From Acinetobacter haemolyticus (lineage in GTDB: Bacteria > Pseudomonadota > Gammaproteobacteria > Pseudomonadales > Moraxellaceae): a stretch of DNA of 64,000 bases. Positions 1 through 9,762 of the stretch are shown here, one piece after another (positions within the stretch are counted from its first letter, which is position 1; each line of letters begins with the position of its first letter). The stretch is from positions 62,001 to 126,000 of the forward strand of contig NZ_OVCN01000008.1 in the NCBI RefSeq assembly GCF_900406815.1, written 5' to 3'. Under the pieces are notes generated by a model. It was not told where the DNA came from and did no database searches. It worked only from the letters and a program-made list of their open reading frames with translations. Made by a program: the position numbers and the translations under genes.

Positions 1-579
1 CCCAATATTTTCATAGGACCCTGCATATATACCAACTGAGCTTTTTGAATCAAAATTGGCAAACTTAGTCACCATATTGATTACACCACCGCCTGCTCCA
101 CGCCCATACAACACAGAAGCAGGACCTTTTAGAATCTCAATACGCTCTACATTGGCGGTACTACGACGTAATTGACCGCTCTCACGAACGCCGTCACGAT
201 AAATATCCCCTTCATCCGCTTTAAAACCGCGAAGTGAAATACCATCGCCACGTGTATCATAATTTGTTGATACCCCAGGAGTACCCTGTAACATCACGCT
301 TAAATCATTTGCACCATAGATTTTATATTTTTGCACATCAATGGTATCAATGGTTTGTGGAATATCTTTTTTCTTTAATCCATTACGCGTCACACTAGCC
401 TGATCATAATCAATATAACTTTTGATCGGATCAAGCTCACTCATCGCCTCAATTTTAATTGTAGGCATTACAGCAGTTTGTTCATTAGCGATTGCATACT
501 GAACCTGTAACACCATCAAGCTTAGTACGCTAAATTTAAAGATAGGCTGTTTGAACAGACCTAATGCAGCAGACTTCAT
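1..579 (-). CDS. TonB-dependent siderophore receptor, N-terminal part (cut by window edge)
   Basis: The 193 N-terminal codons of an outer-membrane receptor that would import a ferric siderophore using TonB energy. A hydrophobic signal peptide ends near residue 31 (YAIA before NEQ). The plug domain follows, with the features of the siderophore-receptor family: an IPQTIDTID stretch, GVSTNYDTRGDGISLRGF, and VERIEILKGPASVLYGRG leading into GGGVINMVTK. The frame stays open to base 1, so the barrel lies outside the window. It is divergent from a second TonB receptor and has a Fur-box-like site in its upstream region, which suggests iron repression. The ligand cannot be told from this fragment. Confidence 0.93.
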   Translation of the reverse strand, partial: MKSAALGLFKQPIFKFSVLSLMVLQVQYAIANEQTAVMPTIKIEAMSELDPIKSYIDYDQASVTRNGLKKKDIPQTIDTIDVQKYKIYGANDLSVMLQGTPGVSTNYDTRGDGISLRGFKADEGDIYRDGVRESGQLRRSTANVERIEILKGPASVLYGRGAGGGVINMVTKFANFDSKSSVGIYAGSYENIG

Positions 580-645
580 AAAAATTCCAAAAAACTCAAA
601 CAAACGTTCAAAAAATAAAATAAAAAAATGCGCTACAATTTTAAT

Positions 646-664
646 AAAAATAATTCTCATTTTC
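646..664. promoter_or_regulatory. Fur-box-like site between divergent TonB receptors
   Basis: The 19 bases match the classical Fur consensus (GATAATGATAATCATTATC) at 13 positions by eye, and the other strand reads AATGAGAATTATT, a typical core. It lies about 70 bases upstream of the minus-strand receptor start and about 190 bases upstream of the plus-strand receptor start. Control of the minus-strand gene is therefore the more likely. Confidence 0.55.
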
Positions 665-855
665 ACCATATTTATACTTTTTCTTCCTGCTTTTGACTAT
701 TTCTTATGCATCTTATTCAAGATAATTTTTACCACTTTGCTAAATACTTTTTATTATAAAAATTCCGTCTTTCTTCTGATCAAATTCCACTTTTCTTCAC
801 AATTTTACATTAGGCTACACACAAAATAATTTGATCTTTTTTTGGGGTATTTATA

Positions 856-2919
856 ATGAAACCATCGCTCTACCATGTGAGATTGAGTCTGCTCAGCTCA
901 GCCCTATTTACAATGAGTAGCTTCGTTTTTGCTGAAGATCAAAATATTGACTCCCCTCCAGTAGTTACTTCTACTCAAGTACTTCCAACACTGACATTTA
1001 ATGCATCTGCCGGACCCAAAAAACAACAGGATGATGATATCAGCGCGGTACCCAAGACGGTTATTACTCGTGAAGAAATGCGTGAGTACGGCGATCAAAC
1101 TGTGATGGATGCATTGCGGCGCGCCGCAGGTTTTCAGTTACCTAATTTTGGTCAAGGTCCACGCGGTGGTGGTGGCGCCTCAGGTATGCGTTTTCGTGGT
1201 GGAGGAGCTCCGACTTTCTTAATCAATGGTGAACCAATACAGGGTGGCCCACGTGGCGGTATGTCGATTATTGACACCATTACACCTGAAATGATTGAAC
1301 GTATTGAGGTGGTGAAGCAGCCAAGCGTGGCTCAATCTTCAGTTGCTTCCTCAGCAGTAATTAATATTATTCTCAAAGAACCAATGGACACCCGTATAAA
1401 TGGCACTGTTAAGCTAGGTTATGGCTTACGTGAAAGCGGACGACAAGAAATGGAAAGAAAGCAAATTGATGTCCAAGCTGATGGTCGTGAAAACCAGTGG
1501 TCTTATAGTCTTTCAGCCAATCAAATGTGGATCGATAATACCTCAGTTTCAAAAACCGAATCTGAGACAGGAACCCGTGAAAATCTGCGTACTATAAATC
1601 GTAGCATGCAAATGTTCTCACCACGTCTACAATATGATCTAGATGATCAACAAAAATTGATTGCAGAATTGTTTTACCGCAATATAAAAATGGAAGGTCA
1701 CTCAGCCAATCAAATACAAGACGATAAAAATGATAGTATCCGCTTGAATACGCGCTATGAACGTAAAGACAAAGATCTCAGTGATAAAATTCGTTTTTCA
1801 ATTGAAAGACAGACTGAAAGTCAACTGACACGTTCACCTGAGCAACGGATTTACACAGATGAAACTATCAACGAATACGGTTTAGCTTACGATGGTACGA
1901 GAAAGTTGGATGCAAATCGTCAAATTAAATTTGGATTCGACAATCGTTTTAGTGAACTCGATAGCAATGTCAGCGAAAGCCTGAATGAACAACGTTATGC
2001 AGTGTACGGCGAAGGGAGTTGGCGCTTTACTGATCGCCAAACCATTACTTTAGGCGCACGCCAAGAGTGGATTGATCGTTCTGGCTTGGTTGACTATCAA
2101 GACCAACATCTCAGTCCAGTGCTTGCTTACCGTTTTAATCTCACTGATCAATGGTCATTACAAACTAATTTAAGCCAAGCCTTTCGTAGCCCTAAATCTG
2201 ACCGTTTGATTCCTACTGTTACTGTTTCGACAGATAATGATGCTGGCTCACTAAACAATCCTGACCGTGGTGGTAATCTAAATCTGAAAGCTGAAAAAAT
2301 TCACGCAATTGAGTCAACACTTGCTTATGATACAGCGAGTGGAGGTATCAACCTGACCGCTTACCATCGAGAAATTAAAGACTACATCGAAAAGGTGGTC
2401 GATTTGGAAGGAGGCCGTTATGTTGAACGTCCACAAAACCAAGATAAGGCAACCACTTATGGCGTTGAATTGTCTGGTCGTTATGCTTTAAAACAAACTG
2501 AAGCTGGTCATGCCCTAATGCTTAATGGACAAGTTTCTACTGTACGTGCAACCATTAAAAATCAGCAACAGGATGAACGTCTTGTCAGCGATGTTGCTCC
2601 TTACAATGTCAGTACTGGTCTATCCTATAGTTATAAGCCTTGGCAGATTTCTAGCAGCGTAAACATGAGCTACACCCCCGAATTTAAACGTGCGTTGGAT
2701 GGCCAACCGTATGATCGAACTACCAATGAACGCTTTAACTTAAATTTAAGCACAACAAAACGTTTTGCTGATGGTTGGGCTGCGAGCTTGAACTTAAACA
2801 ATATTCTTAGTACCGATTACAAAGAGCGTCTGACCTATCAATCTGATGGTCGTTTATATCAAGCACGAAGTAATGAGAGTATTCCTAGCTTCCAATTTAC
2901 ACTTGAGAAGAAATTCTAA
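856..2919 (+). CDS. TonB-dependent outer-membrane receptor
   Basis: A complete 687-residue receptor. The signal peptide ends after residues SFVFA (about 26). The plug domain (about 60-170) contains KTVITREEMREYGDQTVMDAL and ERIEVVKQPSVAQSS. The remainder is beta-barrel, ending in the aromatic residue Phe needed for outer-membrane assembly. The plug holds an unusual Gly-rich stretch, GQGPRGGGGASGMRFRGGG, at the position where such receptors normally read RG.. before the strand TFLINGEPI. It probably imports a metal chelate, but the ligand is not evident. It is divergently transcribed from another siderophore receptor. A hairpin terminator follows. Confidence 0.92.
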   Translation: MKPSLYHVRLSLLSSALFTMSSFVFAEDQNIDSPPVVTSTQVLPTLTFNASAGPKKQQDDDISAVPKTVITREEMREYGDQTVMDALRRAAGFQLPNFGQGPRGGGGASGMRFRGGGAPTFLINGEPIQGGPRGGMSIIDTITPEMIERIEVVKQPSVAQSSVASSAVINIILKEPMDTRINGTVKLGYGLRESGRQEMERKQIDVQADGRENQWSYSLSANQMWIDNTSVSKTESETGTRENLRTINRSMQMFSPRLQYDLDDQQKLIAELFYRNIKMEGHSANQIQDDKNDSIRLNTRYERKDKDLSDKIRFSIERQTESQLTRSPEQRIYTDETINEYGLAYDGTRKLDANRQIKFGFDNRFSELDSNVSESLNEQRYAVYGEGSWRFTDRQTITLGARQEWIDRSGLVDYQDQHLSPVLAYRFNLTDQWSLQTNLSQAFRSPKSDRLIPTVTVSTDNDAGSLNNPDRGGNLNLKAEKIHAIESTLAYDTASGGINLTAYHREIKDYIEKVVDLEGGRYVERPQNQDKATTYGVELSGRYALKQTEAGHALMLNGQVSTVRATIKNQQQDERLVSDVAPYNVSTGLSYSYKPWQISSSVNMSYTPEFKRALDGQPYDRTTNERFNLNLSTTKRFADGWAASLNLNNILSTDYKERLTYQSDGRLYQARSNESIPSFQFTLEKKF

Positions 2920-2953
2920 ACTTCTTTAGCGTAATACAATCTTTAATCCAACT

Positions 2954-2984
2954 AAGCCAGTGAAACTCAATGCTGGCTTTTTAA
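2954..2984 (+). terminator. Intrinsic terminator after TonB receptor
   Basis: AAGCCAG and CTGGCTT form a 7-bp stem with a 12-base loop, followed by a short T run. Confidence 0.6.
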
Positions 2985-3222
2985 TACAAAGCTTCGATAT
3001 CAAATCCAAGCTTAGAAGAATAAAAATGAGTGCTAAATCCAATTAATTAGAATATTGAATGCCTATTCCTTTAATAAGGTTGTTGCAGTGTTTAAATAAG
3101 CCTAATCAATAAAGTGCTTATCTCAACATGGGTGTCTTTTCCTTGATATTTAAACTGCAATCCATTTCCTATCCTAAAAAGAACATTGTATATTGTTTAA
3201 AAAAGTTGTTTTGCTCTATTTT

Positions 3223-4224
3223 ATGACTTCAACAAAAACCAGTGATGCTGGCATCTTTTTATGGATGGTCTATCAGACCATGCAAAAGATGGACTTAGAT
3301 GCGGCCGCGATATTTGCAAGTGTGCATTTACCTGACCAACCACCAGACCGTCAGGTTCGTCGGGATAATTCAACACAACAACGCTTTTGGTCTGCCGCAG
3401 AACACATTAGCCATGATCCAGATATTGGATTGCATGTGGGTGCAAAGATTCCCGCCCTTCGTGGTCAAGTGGTTGAATATCTTTTTCTTAGCAGCCCAAA
3501 TTTTGGCGAAGGTCTACAACGTACAATTCGCTATCAGGCATTACTCACCGATGCCATGTCTTTTCAACTCGAATACGATGGCGGAAATACAGCCCGACTA
3601 ACAGGTCTCAATCATTCAGTAAGGCATTATCTAGAATGTGCAATCGGCATTTTGCTTAATTTTTTTAAATACATCAGTACCGATGCATTTATTCCAATTG
3701 AAATTGGACTACCACACCTCAATGCTGCAGATCAAAAGCAATATCAACAGACGTGGGGCTGCGCTGTAAAATTTGGACAACCCAATGGCTATATCTGCTT
3801 TGACGCAAGCGTATTAAATACACCCTCACCTGCCTACGAACCTGAACTACTTAAAATCCATGAAGACCACGCCGCAAATCAACTTGAACTACTTAGTAAA
3901 CATCAACTTATAGACGAAATCGAAAAAATTCTTAGTCGTGGATTATTAGAATCAGGCGAGTTTGACCAAAATGTTGTGGCACAACTTCTTAATAAAAGCG
4001 CTCGTAGCTTAAGATCAGACTTACAACTTTTAAATACCACTTATGAAAAAGTTATCGCACAGTATCGTGAAAGGCTGGCTCGGCGATTATTATCACACAC
4101 CCAAGAGTCGATTGATCAAATTGTCTATCTGACTGGTTTTTCTGAACCCTCTGCATTTTCGAGGGCATTTAAACGTTGGACTGGCGAAACCCCAACAGCC
4201 TATCGACAACGCAAACAATCGTAA
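3223..4224 (+). CDS. AraC-family transcriptional regulator
   Basis: A DNA-binding regulator of about 333 residues with the architecture of the OruR/ArgR-like AraC group: an N-terminal arabinose-binding-type domain (roughly residues 15-200) and a C-terminal double helix-turn-helix. The C-terminal signature reads SIDQIVYLTGFSEPSAFSRA followed by FKRWTGETPTAYRQR, the standard second HTH. A TTG codon at 3193 would add ten residues; I prefer the ATG at 3223 because the family usually starts just before the TSDAG-like segment. The next gene, on the same strand about 100 bases downstream, is a hydroxylase-like membrane protein and a plausible target. The inducer is unknown. Confidence 0.88.
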   Translation: MTSTKTSDAGIFLWMVYQTMQKMDLDAAAIFASVHLPDQPPDRQVRRDNSTQQRFWSAAEHISHDPDIGLHVGAKIPALRGQVVEYLFLSSPNFGEGLQRTIRYQALLTDAMSFQLEYDGGNTARLTGLNHSVRHYLECAIGILLNFFKYISTDAFIPIEIGLPHLNAADQKQYQQTWGCAVKFGQPNGYICFDASVLNTPSPAYEPELLKIHEDHAANQLELLSKHQLIDEIEKILSRGLLESGEFDQNVVAQLLNKSARSLRSDLQLLNTTYEKVIAQYRERLARRLLSHTQESIDQIVYLTGFSEPSAFSRAFKRWTGETPTAYRQRKQS

Positions 4225-4320
4225 TTTGATTTTATCGGCAAAAAAACATCGTCAATACGGTCAAAAGATTTGTATTTTGTCTCATTAAAATCTGATCCAT
4301 GCTTTTAGAGGTAATCTAAC

Positions 4321-4944
4321 ATGATCGGTTTTCCAGTCGGTGTTTTTGTCGCAAATGGGATGGAATGGTATTTTCATAAAGTCTGGCTACATGAGTTTCC
4401 GAGTAAGCACAGAAACAGCCCTTTCTTTACTCACATTGCTCATCATAAACGCGCTCGTTTAAATGGGTTTCATGATGAAGGTTATGCAGAGTCAATGTTT
4501 AAAAACTCTGAAATGTACAATGAAAAATCAGCATTAATTGGTTTAGCCGCTGTCTCTACAGTTTTTCTGCCCGTTGCACCATTTTTTACAGCAGGCTTAT
4601 ATTATGGAATTTGGAATTACTGGAAAGTTCATGCCAAATCTCATCTAGATCCTGAATATGCGAAGCAAAGGATTCCTTGGCACTATGATCATCACATGAC
4701 CAGTAATCAAAATGCCAACTGGTGTGTCACACGGCCTTGGTTTGACTACATTATGGGTACACGTGTAATGACAAATGCATCAGTAACCGAAACCAACCCT
4801 TTGGCAATCAATATGCCCCAATGGTTAGAAAACAGAGTAAACCGAACTGCACGTCGTCTGCTCCCGAAAGCATTTGCAAAAATTGATGCAAATACCAAAC
4901 TTGATCAATTAAATTTACGCCAGGGAGTTGAGGTGGCTTTATAA
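4321..4944 (+). CDS. Fatty acid hydroxylase/sterol desaturase-like membrane protein
   Basis: A 207-residue protein with hydrophobic segments near residues 1-15 and 70-100 and several histidine clusters: EWYFHKVWLH, HRNSPFFTHIAHHKRA, HAKSHLD and WHYDHHM. This spacing fits the di-iron fatty-acid-hydroxylase superfamily, in which eight or more histidines bind two irons at the membrane face. The substrate could be a fatty acid, carotenoid or sterol-like lipid and cannot be chosen from sequence. A GAGGT-type ribosome site precedes the ATG. It follows an AraC regulator and ends at a strong terminator. Confidence 0.75.
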   Translation: MIGFPVGVFVANGMEWYFHKVWLHEFPSKHRNSPFFTHIAHHKRARLNGFHDEGYAESMFKNSEMYNEKSALIGLAAVSTVFLPVAPFFTAGLYYGIWNYWKVHAKSHLDPEYAKQRIPWHYDHHMTSNQNANWCVTRPWFDYIMGTRVMTNASVTETNPLAINMPQWLENRVNRTARRLLPKAFAKIDANTKLDQLNLRQGVEVAL

Positions 4945-4965
4945 AACTTGTTTTACACAAGTGTT

Positions 4966-4992
4966 AAGCCTAATTTTGATTAGGCTTTTTTA
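4966..4992 (+). terminator. Intrinsic terminator
   Basis: AAGCCTAAT pairs with ATTAGGCTT (9 bp) around a 4-base loop, followed by six T. Confidence 0.85.
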
Positions 4993-5079
4993 TTAAATTA
5001 ATTCTACTTAACCACTTTAAAACATTATTGTTAATAGCTATTATTCAGTTCTAAAAATAATGCTATGTAGAATATTAAA

Positions 5080-6525
5080 ATGTTAAATACAAAATCCTTT
5101 TTCGCCCTTTTTACTACCTCATTACTACTTTCAGCTTGTGGAGGAAACAATAGTGAATCTAAAGGAAGCGATAAAAATCGTACCGCACCCTTTACTACCG
5201 AATTTGAAAGTAATTTAACCTTACAAAAAGATGCTGACCCAATGATTCAACTTTTGGGCAGAAGCAGTAACCAAGATGCAAGTTTTAATGCCTATTCGGT
5301 TACTCACCACTTCGACAAAGGTTCTACCTCAATTATATTGAGTTTTAATTTCGATAAAGATGATGCAACTAACACCCTATATGTTAATTATGATCCTATT
5401 TTAAAGAAAGTCTTAGACATCTCGATGGGTGAAAACTATTTAAATGAAAAAATTCACAACCTATCCAAGCCTGATCTCTTTGCTTGTGCTGAATCCTTTA
5501 TTTTTGATCCTTGTAAGAATATAAGTGTTAAATATGACGAAACAACAGGTTATAGTGAAGTCACTTTTACCAATACAAAGCTTTCAACGCCAAAGATCAC
5601 TCGATTGTCTCCTATAGATGAGAATAATCCTCCACTAATTGAAAAAAGTGATATTTACTTAAATGGAAAGCTTTCTGGAACCTTATCTGTTCCTCCGCAG
5701 AACTTTAATAATATTAGAAAAACCAGTCAATTTACTATATCAGCCAATCAGCAACCGATTGCTATCATGGGGGCAACTTATGATCCAGAAACCCATGCAA
5801 TCTTTTTCAGTTCACATATAAACAATGGGATTGATGCAGATTTAAAATTAGGTAGATTTTCTACCTTTATTAAAGATAAAGCAACTTTAGACTCTTTACT
5901 TCAAACCACAACCTTATATGGCCTTTCAGGCGCATGTATGTCTGCGGTTCTCACCCTTCCTGTTAACCAGACATCCACGATTCAACCTGTTGAAAATACT
6001 GATTATATGACATTGGATTTTAATCAGGCGATCTATAGTTCCAAAGAAGAACTCTCTTTATTTCCAAACTTCCCTATCCAGCAAGATTGTGCCAAAACGA
6101 TTCTTCAACTTGATGGTTCGGTAAGAGTAAACAAACCATTCACTCAACTTCAAATCACGCCAATTCTAAAAAATGAGGATACCCTACACTCAGTTCAGCC
6201 AGCTTTGTATTTTGATGTTACCAATCATAATATACAAAAATTTGGTAATGATACGATCGATGTAAGTATTTTAGATAATAAAATTAAGAAGATTAATTTC
6301 AAAGCAACTAGAACCATTCCAAATCCTAATACAGGACTATTATTAGTGGATGTTGAATACCATTATGGATGTGATGTAGCTCAACCATGTCAAGGCGTTA
6401 GCTATAACCCAGAAAATAATCAGATGAATTTTAAAAATACAATTCTCACCCTTAAAGATACTTCTACTGCTGAAGTAAATGAAAACATTATTTTAAATGG
6501 TGTATTTGATTTCGCTGGTCGTTAA
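5080..6525 (+). CDS. Uncharacterised lipoprotein
   Basis: A 481-residue protein of unrecognised family. The N-terminus is a type II signal peptide with lipobox LLSAC (Cys at residue 20), followed by a Gly/Asn/Ser-rich linker. It should therefore be lipid-anchored in the envelope. The mature part is rich in Asn, Thr and Ser and in short beta-strand-like stretches, with several cysteines (for example FACAESFIFDPCKN and YHYGCDVAQPCQG) that could form disulfides. No catalytic motif is visible. It appears to be a single-gene unit between two terminators; no strong ribosome site precedes the start. Confidence 0.8.
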   Translation: MLNTKSFFALFTTSLLLSACGGNNSESKGSDKNRTAPFTTEFESNLTLQKDADPMIQLLGRSSNQDASFNAYSVTHHFDKGSTSIILSFNFDKDDATNTLYVNYDPILKKVLDISMGENYLNEKIHNLSKPDLFACAESFIFDPCKNISVKYDETTGYSEVTFTNTKLSTPKITRLSPIDENNPPLIEKSDIYLNGKLSGTLSVPPQNFNNIRKTSQFTISANQQPIAIMGATYDPETHAIFFSSHINNGIDADLKLGRFSTFIKDKATLDSLLQTTTLYGLSGACMSAVLTLPVNQTSTIQPVENTDYMTLDFNQAIYSSKEELSLFPNFPIQQDCAKTILQLDGSVRVNKPFTQLQITPILKNEDTLHSVQPALYFDVTNHNIQKFGNDTIDVSILDNKIKKINFKATRTIPNPNTGLLLVDVEYHYGCDVAQPCQGVSYNPENNQMNFKNTILTLKDTSTAEVNENIILNGVFDFAGR

Positions 6526-6550
6526 TTTATTTTAGGTAATATCATATTCT

Positions 6551-6582
6551 AAAACCGAGCTATAACATTAGCTCGGTTTTTT
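6551..6582. terminator. Bidirectional intrinsic terminator
   Basis: AAACCGAGCT and AGCTCGGTTT form a perfect 10-bp stem flanked by A and T runs. It lies between the convergent lipoprotein and SMR genes and can serve both. Confidence 0.85.
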
Positions 6583-6588
6583 ATTTCA

Positions 6589-6921
6589 TCAATGCACACT
6601 CGTTTTAGATAATAAATTTAAGATCAATACACCACTCATAATCAGTGTAATTCCTACAATTCCCCAGAGATCTAATTTCTGACCAAATACAAACCAAGCA
6701 ACGCCAGTAATTAAAACAATACCAACACCCGACCAAATGGCATAGGCAACCCCAACAGGAATTGCTTTTAAAGTTAAAGATAAACAATAAAATGCAATTA
6801 CATAACCCACAACAACCACAATCGAAGCGATTGGCTTAGTAAAACCTTCACTACTTTTTAAGGCAGAGGTAGCAATTACTTCTGCAATAATTGCAATGAA
6901 TAAAAACATCCAATTTTTCAT
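6589..6921 (-). CDS. SMR-family multidrug efflux transporter (EmrE/AbeS type)
   Basis: A 110-residue, four-helix inner-membrane protein of the small multidrug resistance family, which exchanges cationic drugs for protons as a dimer. The essential proton/drug-binding glutamate is present at position 14 ([13 protein letters not shown]), and the conserved Trp63 lies in AYAIWSGVG, matching EmrE numbering. It resembles AbeS of Acinetobacter baumannii, but similarity to other SMR members (quaternary ammonium or guanidinium exporters) cannot be excluded by eye. Convergent with the upstream lipoprotein gene. Confidence 0.9.
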   Translation of the reverse strand: MKNWMFLFIAIIAEVIATSALKSSEGFTKPIASIVVVVGYVIAFYCLSLTLKAIPVGVAYAIWSGVGIVLITGVAWFVFGQKLDLWGIVGITLIMSGVLILNLLSKTSVH

Positions 6922-6972
6922 TAATTTTTATACCTCACCAAATTCACTTAAAGTTACATGCAAAACAGGCAG

Positions 6973-7003
6973 AAAAAAACACCCTTTTAAAGAGTGTTTT
7001 TTT
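6973..7003 (-). terminator. Intrinsic terminator after mnmG
   Basis: An A-run/CAC arm (6973-6982) pairs with a GTG/T-run arm (6994-7003) just downstream of the mnmG stop codon. T-rich in both directions. Confidence 0.6.
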
Positions 7004-7022
7004 CATTTCCTCTTAATCAGAC

Positions 7023-8903
7023 TTATGCTGATTTTTTTGCCATATTACTTTTACGAATCGTAATCATAAGCAATTGTACTGCCGCTGGAGTTACTCCGGG
7101 AATACGACTGGCTTGAGCTAAGGTTTCTGGTCGAACTGTTTTCAACTTCAATGTGATTTCACGCGATAAACCAGAAATACCATCAAATTCAAAATCAGCA
7201 GGAATCTTAGTTTCCTCTAGGCGCTTTAACTGAGCAACGTCTTCATGCTGACGGTTAATATAACCTTCGTATTTCACTGCAATTTCGATTTGCTCACCGA
7301 CTTGTTGCGAAACTTCCGAACCTGTTAATTCAGCAATTTGACCAAAATTAATATTTGGACGTTTCAACAAATCAATTGCACTACATTCTTTACTGAGATC
7401 TGCACCAGTCATTTCAACGAACTTTTTGCCCATTGGATTATTCGGTGCAGCCCATAAATGTTGTAAACGAGATGTTTCACGTTCAACAGCTTCCATTTTC
7501 TCGCTGTAAACTGCCCAACGCTCGTCGTCAACCAAACCAAGTTCACGACCTATCTCTGTCAAACGCTGATCCGCATTATCTTCACGTAACATCAAACGAT
7601 ATTCTGCACGTGAGGTAAACATACGATATGGTTCTTTAGTACCTAAAGTGATGAGGTCATCAACCAATACGCCCATATACGCTTGATCACGTTTTGGTGT
7701 CCACTCGTCTTGTTCCCATGCACGGCGTGCAGCATTCAGACCTGCAAGTAAGCCTTGAGCACCGGCTTCTTCATAACCTGTCGTACCATTAATTTGACCA
7801 GCAAAATACAAGTTTTGAATTGCTTTGGTTTCAAGCGTGAATTTTAATGCTTGTGGATTGAAATAGTCATATTCGATTGCGTAACCCGGACGTAGAATAT
7901 GGGCATTTTCCATACCACGAATCGAACGAACTAGATTGAACTGAACATCAAATGGCAACGAAGTTGAAATACCATTTGGATAAAGTTCATGGGTATCTAA
8001 GCCTTCAGGCTCTAGGAATACTTGATGCGAATCTTTATCTGCAAAACGGTGAATTTTATCTTCAATCGAAGGACAGTAACGAGGTCCTACTCCTTCAATA
8101 ACGCCCGTATACATCGGTGAACGATCTAAACCACCACGGATAATTTCATGGGTTTTTTCGCTGGTATGGGTAATGTAGCAATTCACCTGTTCTGGATGCA
8201 TTGAAACATCGCCCATAAATGACATTACAGGAGATGGGAAATCACCTGGCTGTGGTGTCATTACAGAGAAGTCCACAGTACGTGCATCGATACGCGGTGG
8301 CGTACCTGTTTTTAAGCGTCCCACAGGAAGTTTTAATTCACGTAAACGATGTGCCAAAGCGATTGAAGGTGGATCACCTGCACGACCGCCGCTCGAATTT
8401 TGTAAACCGATATGAATGACCCCACCCAAGAAGGTACCTGTCGTCAACACGACTGTTTTGGTATCAAAACGAATACCCATTTGGGTCACAACACCTTTCA
8501 CGGTATCGCCTTCAACAATCAAATCATCCGCAGCTTGTTGGAAAATATCCAAGTTTTCTTGGTTTTCAAGGGTATGACGAATCGCGGCTTTAAAACGCAC
8601 TCGGTCTGCTTGCGCACGCGTTGCACGTACAGCAGCACCTTTACGGGAATTGAGGATACGGAATTGAATACCACCTTTATCCGCAGCAAGTGCCATTGCA
8701 CCGCCGAGCGCATCGATCTCACGAACTAAATGTGATTTACCAATACCACCAATCGCTGGGTTACAGCTCATCTGCCCCAAAGTCTCAATATTATGCGTCA
8801 ACAATAATGTTTGTCTTCCCATACGTGCAGCTGCAAGTGCCGCTTCCGTACCAGCGTGACCGCCACCAATTACGATAACGTCGTAAACTTTAGGATAGTG
8901 CAT
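7023..8903 (-). CDS. mnmG: tRNA uridine-5-carboxymethylaminomethyl(34) synthesis enzyme MnmG
   Basis: A full-length (626 aa) FAD enzyme that, with MnmE, installs the cmnm5 group on the wobble uridine of certain tRNAs. The N-terminus has the dinucleotide-binding motif [19 protein letters not shown]. Family signatures follow: [30 protein letters not shown] and the C-terminal [11 protein letters not shown]. It stands alone, with no mnmE beside it, on the minus strand. The start codon is the ATG immediately before [14 protein letters not shown]. The C-terminal helical domain needed for MnmE contact is intact. Confidence 0.98.
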   Translation of the reverse strand: MHYPKVYDVIVIGGGHAGTEAALAAARMGRQTLLLTHNIETLGQMSCNPAIGGIGKSHLVREIDALGGAMALAADKGGIQFRILNSRKGAAVRATRAQADRVRFKAAIRHTLENQENLDIFQQAADDLIVEGDTVKGVVTQMGIRFDTKTVVLTTGTFLGGVIHIGLQNSSGGRAGDPPSIALAHRLRELKLPVGRLKTGTPPRIDARTVDFSVMTPQPGDFPSPVMSFMGDVSMHPEQVNCYITHTSEKTHEIIRGGLDRSPMYTGVIEGVGPRYCPSIEDKIHRFADKDSHQVFLEPEGLDTHELYPNGISTSLPFDVQFNLVRSIRGMENAHILRPGYAIEYDYFNPQALKFTLETKAIQNLYFAGQINGTTGYEEAGAQGLLAGLNAARRAWEQDEWTPKRDQAYMGVLVDDLITLGTKEPYRMFTSRAEYRLMLREDNADQRLTEIGRELGLVDDERWAVYSEKMEAVERETSRLQHLWAAPNNPMGKKFVEMTGADLSKECSAIDLLKRPNINFGQIAELTGSEVSQQVGEQIEIAVKYEGYINRQHEDVAQLKRLEETKIPADFEFDGISGLSREITLKLKTVRPETLAQASRIPGVTPAAVQLLMITIRKSNMAKKSA

Positions 8904-9153
8904 AGTGGTAAATGTGTATTCAAAAAATGACAGAGCATTATACAGGAATTTTGCTATAGTATGAAAAAATCAATCAAAATCTCATGCCGAGCAAAAGATT
9001 GATTCAATTGGAAATGACACAAAAAGAAACTTTATGTTGCACTTTTCATGTATTTTTAACAAAGTGATCTAGAATCGTAAACTTGAACAACACTGTTTTT
9101 CTGAAAAAATTTCCTATCCTAATAAGTGCATAACAAATACTTAGGAAAATGAT

Positions 9154-9561
9154 ATGAACTCGAAGCTTTTATTATCATCACTGATCTGTGGTTTATGTCT
9201 TACTGTGACAGCTCAAGCAAATACTAAAACTGCTGCAGATCAACTTACTCAGAAACATCAACAGGTCTGTAAAGGTAAAAAACAAGGCGATGCAGTTTCA
9301 TTTGCCCATAAAGGTGTTGTTTTCAACGGTACTTGTCAAAATGATGAAAATGATAAACTCATTTTCCAGCCACCAATGCCAACATCTGATACACCACCAG
9401 ACACTCAAAACAAAATTTCTGAAACTCAATCAGAACCACGTCCAGTAAGTGGTGCTCCAATTGAATCTGCGCCTGCACCTATTCAAGCACCCAATGAATT
9501 AGCAGCGCCTATTCAAAATACTGAACAACCAATGATGCAAAACGAACAAACTGCACCATAA
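9154..9561 (+). CDS. Small secreted protein of unknown function
   Basis: A 135-residue protein with a clear Sec signal peptide (cleavage after AQA, about residue 23). The mature N-terminal half has two cysteines about 30 residues apart (QQVCKGKKQGD... and NGTCQNDEND) that could form a disulfide. The C-terminal half is low complexity, rich in Pro, Ala, Gln and Glu. I do not recognise the family. A good AGGA ribosome site lies just upstream of the ATG. It is a single-gene unit ended by a terminator. Confidence 0.75.
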   Translation: MNSKLLLSSLICGLCLTVTAQANTKTAADQLTQKHQQVCKGKKQGDAVSFAHKGVVFNGTCQNDENDKLIFQPPMPTSDTPPDTQNKISETQSEPRPVSGAPIESAPAPIQAPNELAAPIQNTEQPMMQNEQTAP

Positions 9562-9596
9562 CTGTTTAAGTATTTTTAATTATCCTCTTCATACTC

Positions 9597-9637
9597 AATA
9601 AAGGATGTAGCTCAAAGCTATGTCCTTTATTTTATTT
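9597..9637 (+). terminator. Intrinsic terminator
   Basis: AATAAAGGA pairs with TCCTTTATT, with a TG/TG internal mismatch and an inner TAGCT/AGCTA stem, followed by a T-rich tail. Confidence 0.75.
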
Positions 9638-9762
9638 CAAACCTATAAGAGTCTAAAACCGCTAAATAATTCATCTTAAAATTGTAAACTCCTCATTATA
9701 GACTCCCTTTATACAACATGAACCTTTACAATAAGCACAAATATATTTACTTAGGTTGTCCT

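Noticed and set aside
551-829. 92-codon plus-strand frame with hydrophobic, Phe/Ile-rich product
   Set aside because: It overlaps the start of the minus-strand receptor and the divergent promoter region with the Fur-like site; no ribosome site and composition typical of AT-rich non-coding DNA.
8412-8729. 105-codon plus-strand frame inside mnmG
   Set aside because: It is antisense to a conserved part of mnmG; the mnmG reading is supported by family motifs throughout.
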